In this document: positions 17,872 through 27,190 of the stretch, one piece after another
Layout of the letters: each line of letters opens with the position of its first letter
Position numbering within the stretch: position 1 is the stretch's first letter
From: Agarilytica sp045430305
GTDB taxonomy: Bacteria > Pseudomonadota > Gammaproteobacteria > Pseudomonadales > Cellvibrionaceae
Direction: 5' to 3'
DNA length: 64,000 nt
Assembly (NCBI GenBank): GCA_045430305.1
Contig: JAILXW010000002.1
Span: 898,108 to 962,107 of the forward strand
The notes under the pieces: generated by a model
What the model saw: the letters and a program-made list of their open reading frames with translations, nothing else
The model's database searches: none
Told to the model about the DNA's origin: nothing
Made by a program: the position numbers and the translations under genes

Positions 17872-20520
17872 ATGCTTGAGGAAAGTGATGCTCTGGAAAC
17901 CCAAGAGTGGATTGAAGCCTTAGAATCTGTCATTCGTCATAATGGTAAAGATCGGGCTTCTTATCTGCTTTCCAAATTAGCCCATGCTGCCACCAAGGCA
18001 GGGGTGCCTCTGCCTTCGGCCATAACCACCCCATATTGCAATACGATCCCCGCTAAAGATGAAAAACGCCACCCTGGCGATGAACACCTGGAAAGAAAAA
18101 TTCGTTCACTTGTGCGTTGGAATGCAATGGCCATGGTCATGCGTGCAAATGATAACAATGATGCGCTTGGTGGCCACATCTCTTCCTTCTCGTCCGCGGC
18201 AACGCTTTACGAGGTCGGCTTTAATCATTTCTTTCGTGCTAACAGTGATGCGCACCTAGGCGACCTTATTTATTTTCAAGGGCATATCTCGCCCGGCATT
18301 TATGCGCGTTCATTTTTGGAAGGGCGCTTGAATGAATCGCAACTCGACAATTTTCGACGCGAAGTCGATGGTGTCGGGCTGTCTTCTTATCCGCATCCGT
18401 GGTTAATGCCTGACTATTGGCAATTCCCTACAGTTTCTATGGGGCTTGGCCCCATTCAGGCAATATACCAAGCCAACATCATGCGCTATTTATCCGCGCG
18501 CGAATTGGTGTCTCGCGGTGATCGTAAAGTCTGGGCATTTTTGGGCGACGGTGAATGTGATGAACCCGAAACCCTTGGTGCGATTTCTCTCGCTGGCCGA
18601 GAACAATTAGAAAACTTAATTTTCGTCATCAACTGTAACCTTCAGCGCCTTGACGGCCCCGTGCGTGGCAATGGAAAAATTGTTCAAGAACTTGAAGGCA
18701 ACTTCCGTGGCTCTGGCTGGAATGTGATTAAAGTGCTGTGGGGTGGTGGCTGGGACGAGCTGCTCGAAAAAGATAAAACCGGCTTGTTGCAGCAGCGTAT
18801 GGATGAAGTTCTCGACGGTGAATTACAAAATTACAAGGCCAATGGTGGCGCTTACACCCGTGAACATTTTTTCGGCAAGTATCCAGATTTATTAGAGCTA
18901 GTAAAAGATTACACCGACGATCAAATTATGATGTTAAATCGTGGTGGTCACGATGTGAAAAAAGTGTATGCCGCCTATCATGAGGCCGCCAATCACAAAG
19001 GCCAGCCAACGGTGATATTAGCTGGCACAGTGAAAGGCTATGGCATGGGGGCTTCGGGCGAGTCGGCCAATGTCGCGCACTCGATTAAAAAGCTCGATAT
19101 TGAAAGCCTGAAAAAATTCCGTGATCGATTTAATATCCCTATCGACGACGAAGCACTGCCCCAAGTACCGTATTATCGGCCTTCGCCAAACTCGCCAGAA
19201 ATGGAATATATGCATGAACGTCGAAAAGGATTGGGCGGCTATTTACCTGAACGGGTTAATGATTTTGAACCCCTCGCAATTCCGGGTATGGATAAATTCT
19301 CGGCGTTATTAAAAGACACTGGTGAGCGAGAGATTTCTACCACGATGGCTTTTGTTCGTTTTCTCTCTACCTTGGTGAAAGACAAAAATATCGGGAAACG
19401 TGTTGTTCCAATTGTGCCTGATGAAGCGCGCACATTTGGTATGGAAGGTATGTTCCGGCAACTTGGTATTTACTCTTCGCAAGGTCAACAATATACACCG
19501 CATGATCGTGATCAGGTGATGTATTACAAAGAGGATAAAAAGGGCCAAATTCTAGAAGAGGGCATTAACGAAGCTGGTGCAATGTCGGCATGGGTTGCGT
19601 GTGCAACGGCCTACAGTACGTACAAAACGGCATTGGTGCCATTTTACGTGTATTACTCAATGTTTGGTTTTCAGCGTATTGGCGACTTAGCTTGGTTGGC
19701 CGGAGACATTCAAGCAAGAGGGTTTTTAATTGGCGCGACGGCAGGCCGAACCACATTAAACGGGGAAGGTTTGCAGCACCAAGATGGGCATAGCCATTTA
19801 ATGGCCAATACCATTCCTAACTGTCATTCTTACGACCCAACATACAGTTATGAACTTGCGGTAATTTTGCAAAATGGTTTGCAGCGCATGTATGGCGACA
19901 AAGAAAATTGTTTTTATTACATAACCACTATGAATGAAAACTATGTTCACCCCGAAATGCCAGAAGGGGTAGAAGACGGCATTATTAAAGGTGTTTACCA
20001 GTTAAAAGAGGGCGGTAAAGGCAAGCATAGAGTGCAATTGATGGGTGCAGGCACAATTCTTCGTGAAGTTGAAGCTGCGGCAGAGTTGTTGCGAAGTGAT
20101 TGGAAAGTAGAATCTGACATCTGGAGTGTGACCAGCGTGAATGAACTCGCGCGTGAAGGTCAGGCCTGTGATCGTTGGAACATGCTTCACCCAGAAAAAA
20201 AATCGAAAGTGGCATATTTAACACAGCAGCTAAGTGGTAAAAAAGGCCCTGCGATAATTGCCACTGACTACATGAAAAGTTATGCCGAGCAATTGCGTGC
20301 CTATATTCCAAATCGTTTTTCTGTTTTGGGTACCGATGGCTTTGGCCGCAGTGACACACGCGGCAAGCTGCGTGAGTTTTTTGAAGTGGATCGTTATTTT
20401 GTCGCACTTGCAGCGCTTAAAGCACTTGCCGATGACGGGGGCATTGAGGCTTCCGTAGTAAGCGACGCAATAAAAAAATACGGCATCGACTCAGAAAAAG
20501 TCGACCCGGCACTCTGCTAA
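17872..20520 (+). CDS. aceE: Pyruvate dehydrogenase E1 component, homodimeric type (AceE)
   Basis: Thiamine-diphosphate-dependent E1 of the pyruvate dehydrogenase complex, which decarboxylates pyruvate and passes the acetyl group to AceF. The 882 aa length fits the single-chain E1 of gammaproteobacteria. The cofactor motif begins at about residue 225 (GDGECDEPETLGAIS) and ends in FVINCN. The N-terminal signature WIEALESVIRHNGKDRASYLL is typical, as are RTTLNGEGLQHQDGHSH and the C-terminal FGRSDTRGKLREFFEVD. The ATG at 17872 has a strong GAGGAGG. aceF follows after 19 bp as an operon partner. No pdhR-like regulator and no lpd (E3) gene are in the window, so E3 must be encoded elsewhere. Confidence 0.97.
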   Translation: MLEESDALETQEWIEALESVIRHNGKDRASYLLSKLAHAATKAGVPLPSAITTPYCNTIPAKDEKRHPGDEHLERKIRSLVRWNAMAMVMRANDNNDALGGHISSFSSAATLYEVGFNHFFRANSDAHLGDLIYFQGHISPGIYARSFLEGRLNESQLDNFRREVDGVGLSSYPHPWLMPDYWQFPTVSMGLGPIQAIYQANIMRYLSARELVSRGDRKVWAFLGDGECDEPETLGAISLAGREQLENLIFVINCNLQRLDGPVRGNGKIVQELEGNFRGSGWNVIKVLWGGGWDELLEKDKTGLLQQRMDEVLDGELQNYKANGGAYTREHFFGKYPDLLELVKDYTDDQIMMLNRGGHDVKKVYAAYHEAANHKGQPTVILAGTVKGYGMGASGESANVAHSIKKLDIESLKKFRDRFNIPIDDEALPQVPYYRPSPNSPEMEYMHERRKGLGGYLPERVNDFEPLAIPGMDKFSALLKDTGEREISTTMAFVRFLSTLVKDKNIGKRVVPIVPDEARTFGMEGMFRQLGIYSSQGQQYTPHDRDQVMYYKEDKKGQILEEGINEAGAMSAWVACATAYSTYKTALVPFYVYYSMFGFQRIGDLAWLAGDIQARGFLIGATAGRTTLNGEGLQHQDGHSHLMANTIPNCHSYDPTYSYELAVILQNGLQRMYGDKENCFYYITTMNENYVHPEMPEGVEDGIIKGVYQLKEGGKGKHRVQLMGAGTILREVEAAAELLRSDWKVESDIWSVTSVNELAREGQACDRWNMLHPEKKSKVAYLTQQLSGKKGPAIIATDYMKSYAEQLRAYIPNRFSVLGTDGFGRSDTRGKLREFFEVDRYFVALAALKALADDGGIEASVVSDAIKKYGIDSEKVDPALC

Positions 20521-20539
20521 GCGATTGGAGAATTAAGTT

Positions 20540-22282
20540 ATGGCGAAACAAACCATTACCGTTCCAGACATCGGCGGCGCAGAAGATGTAGAGGTTATTG
20601 AGATCGCTGTTTCGGTCGGCGATAGCGTAGAAGTTGATGATTCAATTTTGACCTTGGAGTCTGATAAGGCTTCCATGGATGTGCCCAGCCCCTCAGCGGG
20701 AACCATTGCCAGTATCTTGGTAAAGGTCGGCGATAACGTTTCTGAAGGTTCAGCGATTATTGAACTGGAAGAAAATGCATCGAGCGCGGTACGCGAAAGC
20801 TCCAGCGAAACTAAAGAAACAAGTGCGGCGCAGGCTTCCGAGAAAATGGAAGAAAAAGCTGCAGAATTAAACCCCGAAAAAGCAGAGCCACCCGCCGCAG
20901 GTGCGACGAGCAGTATGGAAGTGCGTATTCCAGATATTGGCGGTGCCGAAGGCGTAGACGTAATTGAAGTATGTGTGAACGAGGGTGATGAGGTAGAAGA
21001 AGGCGATTCCATTCTTGTTTTGGAAAGCGATAAAGCGTCAATGGAGGTGCCTTCGCCTGCGTCAGGAAAAATTTCAAAGATCGACGTAAAAGAAGGCGAA
21101 AAAGTTTCAGAGGGGGATTTGGTATTACATCTGTCGACAAGTGCTGATGTAAATTCAGGAGCAAGTTTAGGTGGCGGTTCAGAAGAAAGCTCAAATCTGA
21201 GCTCAGAAGTGCCAGTTGATGCTTCAACAGAAATAGCTACAACAGAAATAACTACAACTAAAACAGAAACAACTACGGCGCCCAGTATTGCTCAATTTGT
21301 TGGCTCTGAAAGCGAATCGCCCCAGGCAACACATGAGCGTTTACCAAAAGAGATTATGAGTGCGGGCTCTAATGTTTACGCAGGGCCGGCAGTACGCAAA
21401 TTGGCTCGCCAACTCGGGGTTAATTTGGGTGAGGTTAAAGCGGCGGGGCCGCGAGGTAGAATTTCCAAGGACGATATAAAAGCCTATGTAAAAACTCAGT
21501 TGCAAGCAAGGCCTGATAATTCTGCAGGGGTTTTATCTCAGGGTGTAGGTATTCCACAAATTCCTGAAGTGGATTTTGCAAGGTTTGGCGATGTCGAAAT
21601 TGCCAAGCTGTCAAAAATTCAAAAACTTACCTCTGCAAACATGATACGTAACTGGCTTAACGTGCCTCATGTGACCCAGTTCGATGATGCAGATATTACC
21701 GATCTGGAAGATTTTCGCGCATCGATGAAAGCAGAGGCTGAAAAGAAAGGCTTCAAGCTCACCCCGTTACCGTTTTTATTAAAAGCCTGTGCCATGGCGC
21801 TCAATCACGAGCCCGGTTTTAATGTGTCGTTGCACGCAGACGGCGAACACATTGTGCGTAAAAAGTACGTGCATATTGGTGTGGCGGTAGCGACCTCTGT
21901 TGGGTTGGTTGTTCCGGTTATTCGTGATGTCGATAAAAAAGGCTTATTGCAGCTCGCACAGGAATCAAACGAGTTTGCGCAAAAAGCTCGCGATGGAAAA
22001 TTACTCCCGAAAGATATGCAAGGTGGCTGTTTTACCATTTCAAGCTTAGGGGCTGTAGGCGGAACTGGCTTTACTCCGATCATCAATAGCCCCGAAGTTG
22101 CAATTCTTGGGGTTTCTAAAGCGTCGACTCAACCCGTTTGGGATGGTGCCGCTTTTATTCCTAGGAAAATGTTGCCGCTAAGTCTTTCCTACGACCATCG
22201 TGCAATTAACGGCGCTGACGCAGGGCGCTTCTTCACCTATTTGACTACATTGTTGGCAGATGTAAGACGATTGTCTCTATAA
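20540..22282 (+). CDS. aceF: Pyruvate dehydrogenase E2, dihydrolipoamide acetyltransferase (AceF)
   Basis: Core acetyltransferase of the pyruvate dehydrogenase complex, 580 aa. It has two lipoyl domains with lipoylated lysines at K43 (SDKASMDV) and K165 (SDKASMEV), joined by Ala/Glu/Ser-rich linkers. The linker after the second lipoyl domain is Ser/Thr-rich (TEIATTEITTTKTETTT). The peripheral subunit-binding domain is at about 280-316 (AGPAVRKLARQLGVNL...GRISKDDI). The catalytic domain fills about 345-580 and ends in SLSYDHRAINGADAGRF, which holds the active-site histidine. Two lipoyl domains is one fewer than E. coli but common in Pseudomonas-like relatives. It follows aceE by 19 bp. Confidence 0.97.
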   Translation: MAKQTITVPDIGGAEDVEVIEIAVSVGDSVEVDDSILTLESDKASMDVPSPSAGTIASILVKVGDNVSEGSAIIELEENASSAVRESSSETKETSAAQASEKMEEKAAELNPEKAEPPAAGATSSMEVRIPDIGGAEGVDVIEVCVNEGDEVEEGDSILVLESDKASMEVPSPASGKISKIDVKEGEKVSEGDLVLHLSTSADVNSGASLGGGSEESSNLSSEVPVDASTEIATTEITTTKTETTTAPSIAQFVGSESESPQATHERLPKEIMSAGSNVYAGPAVRKLARQLGVNLGEVKAAGPRGRISKDDIKAYVKTQLQARPDNSAGVLSQGVGIPQIPEVDFARFGDVEIAKLSKIQKLTSANMIRNWLNVPHVTQFDDADITDLEDFRASMKAEAEKKGFKLTPLPFLLKACAMALNHEPGFNVSLHADGEHIVRKKYVHIGVAVATSVGLVVPVIRDVDKKGLLQLAQESNEFAQKARDGKLLPKDMQGGCFTISSLGAVGGTGFTPIINSPEVAILGVSKASTQPVWDGAAFIPRKMLPLSLSYDHRAINGADAGRFFTYLTTLLADVRRLSL

Positions 22283-22494
22283 GACGATTTTCTATACATA
22301 TTGGCGATTTTCCTAAACTCTCGGGTAATTTATAGGAAGTCGGTCTCACCGCGGTCACACCAAATGAACACGTTTGGGCAGTGGCGAGCGCCTTGAAGGT
22401 TCAACTTAAGGTGTTTCTTCGTTGACGACTTATGAAGTGGCACGCTGCAAATAAGGAATCGAGAATAACGCAAGCTAAGGCTTTCATTGACTAA
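22283..22494. other. Non-coding gap between aceF and its terminator
   Basis: About 210 bp without a supportable reading frame lie between the aceF stop and the terminator at 22495. It may be the 3' untranslated region of aceEF or may hold a small RNA ending in that terminator. I see no clear promoter. Confidence 0.35.
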
Positions 22495-22519
22495 AACGCG
22501 GCTACGGCCGCGTTTTTTG
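22495..22519 (+). terminator. Strong intrinsic terminator downstream of aceF
   Basis: AACGCGGC (22495-22502) and GCCGCGTT (22507-22514) form a perfect 8-bp stem with a TACG loop, followed by a T run. It has the same core stem (CGCGGC/GCCGCG) as the terminator after ilvC. Confidence 0.9.
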
Positions 22520-22730
22520 TTTCAATTTCAAGAGTATTTATTGCCGTTTTGGTTGTTCAAAAGCCTAAGTGTCGGAGATTTATACAAAAAGGCGGCGTAT
22601 GCACCTTAATGACGTTAAAAGTGGTGGCAAGGGGTTGATTTATATACAAAAAAAATTATTGGCCTGATCTGTGCTCTTCCTGAGTCCAGTAAACAAATGA
22701 ATTCTATATTTGGACCTCATGGGGCAATCA

Positions 22731-23402
22731 ATGAAATTAACAACATGGATAGGTACTTTACTCTTGGCTTCAGCCGGCAATGTCGCTGCGATGTCAGTAG
22801 AGTTCGACCTTTTGGATCCTGTATCCATCGAAGGGCGACGTGGATCTTTTGCTGAAGCATTGGACTACGAAGAGCAAGGCCTCGGCTTGCGCGTCACTGG
22901 CTGGTCTTCTGGTGGTAGTAGCTACAATCCGCTGGCGGACATTACTCGCACCAAGATTGGTGCTAGAAAGAATGGCCTAGGCGTTGAAAGACGTGGTGGT
23001 AAGGCTGCTGCGATCGATAATCGCGGTCTTGATTTTGATTTCTTGATGTTCGAATTCGACCGAGAAGTGAGCTTGACGAGTGTTGGTCTGGGCTTCGCGC
23101 CCCACTACTCAGATACGGATGTATCTCTTGCCGCGATCAACGAAATGGACGTCTGGTCCGTCGATAATATTTACGATGCGGAACGAGGCGCTAACCAAGT
23201 AAGCCTTTCTGCCAGTTCTGCGACGTGGGTCATAGGTGCGTTTCACCCAGCATTCGGCTTTGCCCAAGACTTTGCTTGGGACTCTTTCCGAATTGATCAG
23301 ATTTCTGTCGATGTAAATGCGGTACCGCTACCCGCTGCCTTTTGGTTTTTCTTGACCGGCATGGGCGCGCTTGGATACTTCCGTCGCAAGGCGCACGCCT
23401 GA
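22731..23402 (+). CDS. Secreted protein with VPLPA-CTERM sorting signal
   Basis: Exported protein of 223 aa with no enzymatic motif that I recognise. An N-terminal signal peptide (MKLTTWIGTLLLASAGNVAA) precedes a beta-rich body with Gly/Ser-rich and Asp-rich stretches. The C-terminus carries the three-part sorting signal: VPLPAAFWFF, a hydrophobic helix (LTGMGALGYF) and a basic end (RRKAHA). VPLPA-CTERM is a variant of the PEP-CTERM signals cleaved by exosortases and associated with exopolysaccharide- or biofilm-related surface proteins. No exosortase gene is in the window, so the enzyme would be encoded elsewhere. ATG codons at 22719 and 22731 are both possible; 22731 gives the standard signal peptide. 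Confidence 0.85.
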   Translation: MKLTTWIGTLLLASAGNVAAMSVEFDLLDPVSIEGRRGSFAEALDYEEQGLGLRVTGWSSGGSSYNPLADITRTKIGARKNGLGVERRGGKAAAIDNRGLDFDFLMFEFDREVSLTSVGLGFAPHYSDTDVSLAAINEMDVWSVDNIYDAERGANQVSLSASSATWVIGAFHPAFGFAQDFAWDSFRIDQISVDVNAVPLPAAFWFFLTGMGALGYFRRKAHA

Positions 23403-23431
23403 CTTAATCCCACTCACAGGGTGACTTAGTT

Positions 23432-23462
23432 AAAAAGGCGACCAGAAGGTCGCCTTTTTTTG
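23432..23462 (+). terminator. Terminator of the VPLPA-CTERM gene
   Basis: AAAGGCGACC pairs with GGTCGCCTTT around AGAA, followed by six or more T residues. It lies about 30 bp after the stop. Confidence 0.92.
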
Positions 23463-23488
23463 TGCCTCCTCGCGATGTAATTAAACAG

Positions 23489-23514
23489 TAAAAAAAGCCC
23501 AGCCGAAGCTGGGC
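23489..23514 (-). terminator. Terminator of the OmpA-like gene (minus strand)
   Basis: Read on the minus strand, GCCCAGC and GCTGGGC form a stem around TTCG, followed by a run of T (the A run at 23490-23497 on the plus strand). It faces the terminator at 23432, giving a clean convergent boundary. Confidence 0.9.
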
Positions 23515-23544
23515 AAGGCCTCAGGGTGAGTTGAAACGTGTGCT

Positions 23545-24243
23545 TTACGGATTGCTTGCCATAGCTTCTTGCTCATCATATACCTCGATATTCACGCGGC
23601 GTTTAAAGGCGTACTGATCTTCCAGGGTATGTAAGCCATGTTTACTGGGCGCGGTGGCAAAGTTTGCACCGTGTGCATTTAGGTCGATGCGATCTGGGGC
23701 TACGCCATAGTCTTGTAATAAGTCAGCCACGGTTCGAGCGCGTTCGCTAGAAAGCACGTTGTTGTATTCGTCGGTGCCGCGGGGGTCGGCATAACCATCT
23801 AAGCGAATACGAAGTTTGGCGTTTTTGTTGAGGAATTTCGCCAGAGAAGCAATGCGCTGCTCATCTTCAAAGCTTAAGCCGTCGTCTCCGGTGGCGAACA
23901 TCACAAGAAACTCCAGCTTTTTCGCCATGCTTTCCTGCATGTTTTGCATAGCGATTTCCTGTGAAATCAATTGATGTTCCATATCGTGTACCTCTTGAGA
24001 TAAGCGCGCTGACTCATCAAAGTTCTCTTGATTCTTTTCGATGATAAAGGCGCTTCCTATAGCGCCGATAAACATTCCTAGCGGCCCGCCAATAAGCGCA
24101 CCCGCAGTGGCTGAGGCCGCGAAGGTTGAAAGATGGCTTAGGTCATTGGCGACCTTGTCTTTTTTTGATGGGCCATCGGCAAAGCTTGCGATAGAAGAAA
24201 GGGTGGAAATAGCAACAGTGCTAGCGAGTAGTGTCTTTTTCAT
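23545..24243 (-). CDS. OmpA-family protein with glycine-zipper segment
   Basis: Envelope protein of 232 aa. It has a signal peptide (MKKTLLASTVAISTLSSIASFA), a glycine-zipper membrane segment at about residues 42-65 (ATAGALIGGPLGMFIGAIGSAF), an alpha-helical coiled-coil-like stretch (about 70-115), and a C-terminal OmpA/MotB-type peptidoglycan-binding domain (about 120-225: LDGYADPRGTDEYNNVLSSERA...VNIEV). This order resembles the OmpA-like PdsO proteins associated with proteobacterial sortase systems, but no sortase gene is nearby, so I do not assign that name. The start is the ATG at 24243 with GGAG upstream; the frame is open further upstream without a better start. Confidence 0.82.
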   Translation of the reverse strand: MKKTLLASTVAISTLSSIASFADGPSKKDKVANDLSHLSTFAASATAGALIGGPLGMFIGAIGSAFIIEKNQENFDESARLSQEVHDMEHQLISQEIAMQNMQESMAKKLEFLVMFATGDDGLSFEDEQRIASLAKFLNKNAKLRIRLDGYADPRGTDEYNNVLSSERARTVADLLQDYGVAPDRIDLNAHGANFATAPSKHGLHTLEDQYAFKRRVNIEVYDEQEAMASNP

Positions 24244-24560
24244 TGTTAAACTCCAAAATGTGAGAATGTGTTTGCTTACATGAATGATTAAAACGCTGAA
24301 CATTGGCGCTCTTGAGGTGAAACTTAGCGTTAACACTGATAAAAAATGGCGAATTATGGTTTGTGTTTTTCATGCCTCAAATTTAGGTGCGGATTTGCTA
24401 GGCTTTTGCCAGGGGGCTTTCTTGTAGCTCTTGTTTATTACAGCCTTCCGTGGCTCAATGTTCAGCCATAAAAACGCATTGGAAAATATTCTTGCCAGAA
24501 GAACACGAGAACAGCGAAAAATTGCGGGCAGGCGAGGGCGAAAGCAAGAAAAAGGTCAGC

Positions 24561-26108
24561 TTGCTGAAGTCGAGCGCGATCGTTTCGAGCATGACGATGA
24601 TATCGCGCGTACTTGGTCTTGTTCGCGATATGGTGTTTGCGCCTTTGTTGGGTGCTGGCGGCAGTGCAGATGCTTTTTTTGTCGCGTTTAAAATCCCCAA
24701 TTTTTTTAGGCGCTTATTTGCGGAAGGGGCATTCGCTCAGTCTTTTGTTCCCGTTTTGTCTGAATATCGTGCAAACGGAAGCGTCGCAGCGGTACGTCAT
24801 TTTATCGATCGCGTAGCTGGATGCTTAGGTATGAGCCTGGTTGTGTTAACGGCCTTTGTCGTTTTGGCATCACCTGTGGTCACAACAATTTTTGGTGCTG
24901 GTTTCTTACTCAAACACCCAGAGCAGTTTGATTTAACCTCCCAGCTACTTCGATTGACCTTTCCTTATTTATTATTGGTGTCACTTACCGGTTTTGCGGG
25001 TGCAATTTTAAATAGCTACGACCGATTTGCAGTGCCTGCAATTACCCCGGCTTTGCTGAACATTGTGTTGATTATTGCTGCGGTAGTGGTTGCTCCCATG
25101 TTTCAAGAACCGGTATTTGCACTTGCTTGGGGGGTGTTGGTCGCGGGGTGCGTACAGTTGGTGTTTCAGTTGCCTTTTTTAGCGCGATTGAATTTACTGC
25201 CGCGCCCCATTGTGGATTGGAAGGATGAATCTGTAAGGAAGGTGTTGCGACTAATGGCACCGGCAATGTTTGGTGTTTCCGTCAGTCAAATCAACTTGCT
25301 GCTCGATACCGTGTTAGCCACTTTTTTACCGAGCGGTTCGATTTCTTGGTTATATTTTTCTGACCGTTTAATGGAATTACCTTTAGGCGTTTTTGGGGTG
25401 GGCATTGCGACGGTGATTCTACCGAACCTTTCTCGCTTGCATGCAAAGGGCACTGAGCAGTTCAGTGAAACGCTCGATTGGGCGTTTCGGATGGTTTTGT
25501 TAATCGCGTTGCCGGCGGCATTCTCGTTGATTATCTTGGCGAAACCACTCATTTTCACCCTGTTTCAGTACGGCAAGTATCGACCAGAAGACGTTGTAAT
25601 GGCGAGCTATAGCCTCTGTGCTTACGCCCTTGGTTTATGTGCATTCATGTTGATTAAGGTACTGGTAAGTGGGTTTTTCTCGCGCAAAGACATGAAAACC
25701 CCTGTGCGTATAGGCATCATTGCCATGATCTCTAATATGGGTTTGAATTTTCTGTTTGTTGTGCCGCTGCATTTCTATTGGCAGGTGGGGCATGTGGGTT
25801 TAGCGCTCGCAACTGCTGCTTCCGCTTTTGTAAATGCAGCCCTGTTGTATCGCAGCCTGCGTCATGAACGGGTTTATACGCCCTCTAAGGCATGGAAAGA
25901 TTTCTGGATGCGCGCTATCTTGGCCAATGCTGCTTTGGTCAGTGTCTTGCTACTTCTGTCTATTACTTTGCCAGGTTTTGAGGTGCTCGCTTGGTGGCAA
26001 CGTAGTATGTATTTGGCAATTTTCGTGTGTTCTGGTCTTATCGCCTACTTGGCTACCCTATGGATTGCTGGTTTACGGCCTCATCATTTGAAACTGCACG
26101 TCGAATAG
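24561..26108 (+). CDS. murJ: Lipid II flippase MurJ
   Basis: Multi-pass inner-membrane flippase that moves lipid II to the periplasmic face for peptidoglycan synthesis. The conserved start is LLKSSAIVSSMTMISRVLGLVRD, followed by GAGGSADAFFVAFKIPNFFRRLFAEGAFAQSFVPVLSEY, nearly diagnostic of MurJ; about 14 helices follow. Length is about 515 aa from TTG at 24561, which has AAAGG five bases upstream. The frame is open back to a GTG at 24450, but that would add 37 hydrophilic residues with no homologous counterpart and no ribosome-binding site. In Pseudomonas the gene also precedes ribF and ileS. No rpsT gene is seen on the other side. Confidence 0.94.
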   Translation: MLKSSAIVSSMTMISRVLGLVRDMVFAPLLGAGGSADAFFVAFKIPNFFRRLFAEGAFAQSFVPVLSEYRANGSVAAVRHFIDRVAGCLGMSLVVLTAFVVLASPVVTTIFGAGFLLKHPEQFDLTSQLLRLTFPYLLLVSLTGFAGAILNSYDRFAVPAITPALLNIVLIIAAVVVAPMFQEPVFALAWGVLVAGCVQLVFQLPFLARLNLLPRPIVDWKDESVRKVLRLMAPAMFGVSVSQINLLLDTVLATFLPSGSISWLYFSDRLMELPLGVFGVGIATVILPNLSRLHAKGTEQFSETLDWAFRMVLLIALPAAFSLIILAKPLIFTLFQYGKYRPEDVVMASYSLCAYALGLCAFMLIKVLVSGFFSRKDMKTPVRIGIIAMISNMGLNFLFVVPLHFYWQVGHVGLALATAASAFVNAALLYRSLRHERVYTPSKAWKDFWMRAILANAALVSVLLLLSITLPGFEVLAWWQRSMYLAIFVCSGLIAYLATLWIAGLRPHHLKLHVE

Positions 26109-26186
26109 GCCGAAAACCCACGCGAGCTGGATGAACCCCTTGCCCGGCTAAGGTATACTCCAGCCCTCTTTTAGACAGTCGGAATC

Positions 26187-27149
26187 ATGGGTCAAGCTGA
26201 GTTTCTTCACAGTTTAAAATACCTTCAAACGAGGCACCGTGGATGCGTAGCAACCATTGGTTCGTTCGATGGTGTTCATCGTGGTCATCAGGCGGTGCTT
26301 GAGGCGCTCAAAGCCAAAGCAGAAGCTTTGAACCTGCCCTCGTTGGTCATGGTGTTTGAGCCGCAGCCGTTTGAATACTTTGATAGGCACAAAGCGCCCC
26401 CAAGGCTAATGCGATTACGCGAAAAGGTGTGTGCCCTATTTGCTGAAGGGGTTGATCGTGTGTTGTGCTTGAAGTTTGACGAAGCGCTACGATCACTTTC
26501 TGCGAAGTCTTACATTGAAGACGTTTTAATCAAAGGGCTTGCAGTCAAGCATTTGGTGATTGGCGATGATTTTCGATTCGGCGCGGATCGCTCTGGCGAC
26601 TTTGGAATGTTGCAACGAGTGGGAAAAGAGCAGGGCTTTAGTGTTTGCGATACGGCCACGTTAAAAGATGATCAAGAGCGAATAAGCAGTTCGCGAATTC
26701 GTAAACTGCTCGGGCAAAATAGTTTGGCTGATGCGGCCCATTTATTAGGGCGCGACTATAGCATTAGCGGGCGTGTTATTTATGGTAAGCAGCTGGGTCG
26801 TTCGATCGGCTTCCCTACAGTGAATATTGCCATGGGCCGAATGCGAACCGCACTGCAAGGTGTTTACGCTGTCGAGGTGGGACTCACGAAGCCGCAAGGT
26901 GCCGAAGGTATTTGGCAGGGGGTTGCCAATGTTGGTATGCGCCCCACGGTAGAAAGTGCTTCGCAAGGGGCAAAGTTAAAGCCGCTGTTAGAAGTGCATT
27001 TATTCGATACAGATGTTGATCTCTACAGCAAGTTTTTAACTGTGAGGTTTAAACAGTTTATTCGGCCGGAATGTCGATTTGAAAGCATAGATGCACTGAA
27101 ACAACAAATTCAGTTAGATAGTGAAAGCGCGAAACAGTTTTTTAAATAA
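26187..27149 (+). CDS. ribF: Bifunctional riboflavin kinase / FAD synthetase RibF
   Basis: Cytoplasmic enzyme that phosphorylates riboflavin to FMN and adenylates FMN to FAD. The 320 aa chain has the N-terminal adenylyltransferase domain with the nucleotidyl-transferase signature GSFDGVHRGHQAVL (about residues 27-40) and ISSSRIRKLL (about 168-177). The C-terminal kinase domain (about 185-310) shows GRVIYGKQLGRSIGFPTVNI and ANVGMRPTV. The ATG at 26187 follows GGAATC. It sits between murJ and ileS as in many gammaproteobacteria; ileS starts 41 bp after the stop. Confidence 0.96.
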   Translation: MGQAEFLHSLKYLQTRHRGCVATIGSFDGVHRGHQAVLEALKAKAEALNLPSLVMVFEPQPFEYFDRHKAPPRLMRLREKVCALFAEGVDRVLCLKFDEALRSLSAKSYIEDVLIKGLAVKHLVIGDDFRFGADRSGDFGMLQRVGKEQGFSVCDTATLKDDQERISSSRIRKLLGQNSLADAAHLLGRDYSISGRVIYGKQLGRSIGFPTVNIAMGRMRTALQGVYAVEVGLTKPQGAEGIWQGVANVGMRPTVESASQGAKLKPLLEVHLFDTDVDLYSKFLTVRFKQFIRPECRFESIDALKQQIQLDSESAKQFFK

Positions 27150-27190
27150 AACATAACAACCATTTTTTATTAGGATAAAGTACAACAACA

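Noticed and set aside
20533..21012. 159 aa ORF on the minus strand inside aceF
   Set aside because: Ser/Thr-rich shadow of the acidic, repetitive lipoyl-domain coding sequence; no motif or ribosome-binding site.
22719..22730. Alternative start for the VPLPA protein at 22719
   Set aside because: It adds four residues (MGQS) before a standard signal peptide; 22731 is a simpler start, though both remain possible.
24450..24560. MurJ N-terminal extension from a GTG at 24450
   Set aside because: No ribosome-binding site and no counterpart in MurJ; the TTG at 24561 with AAAGG fits the conserved start.
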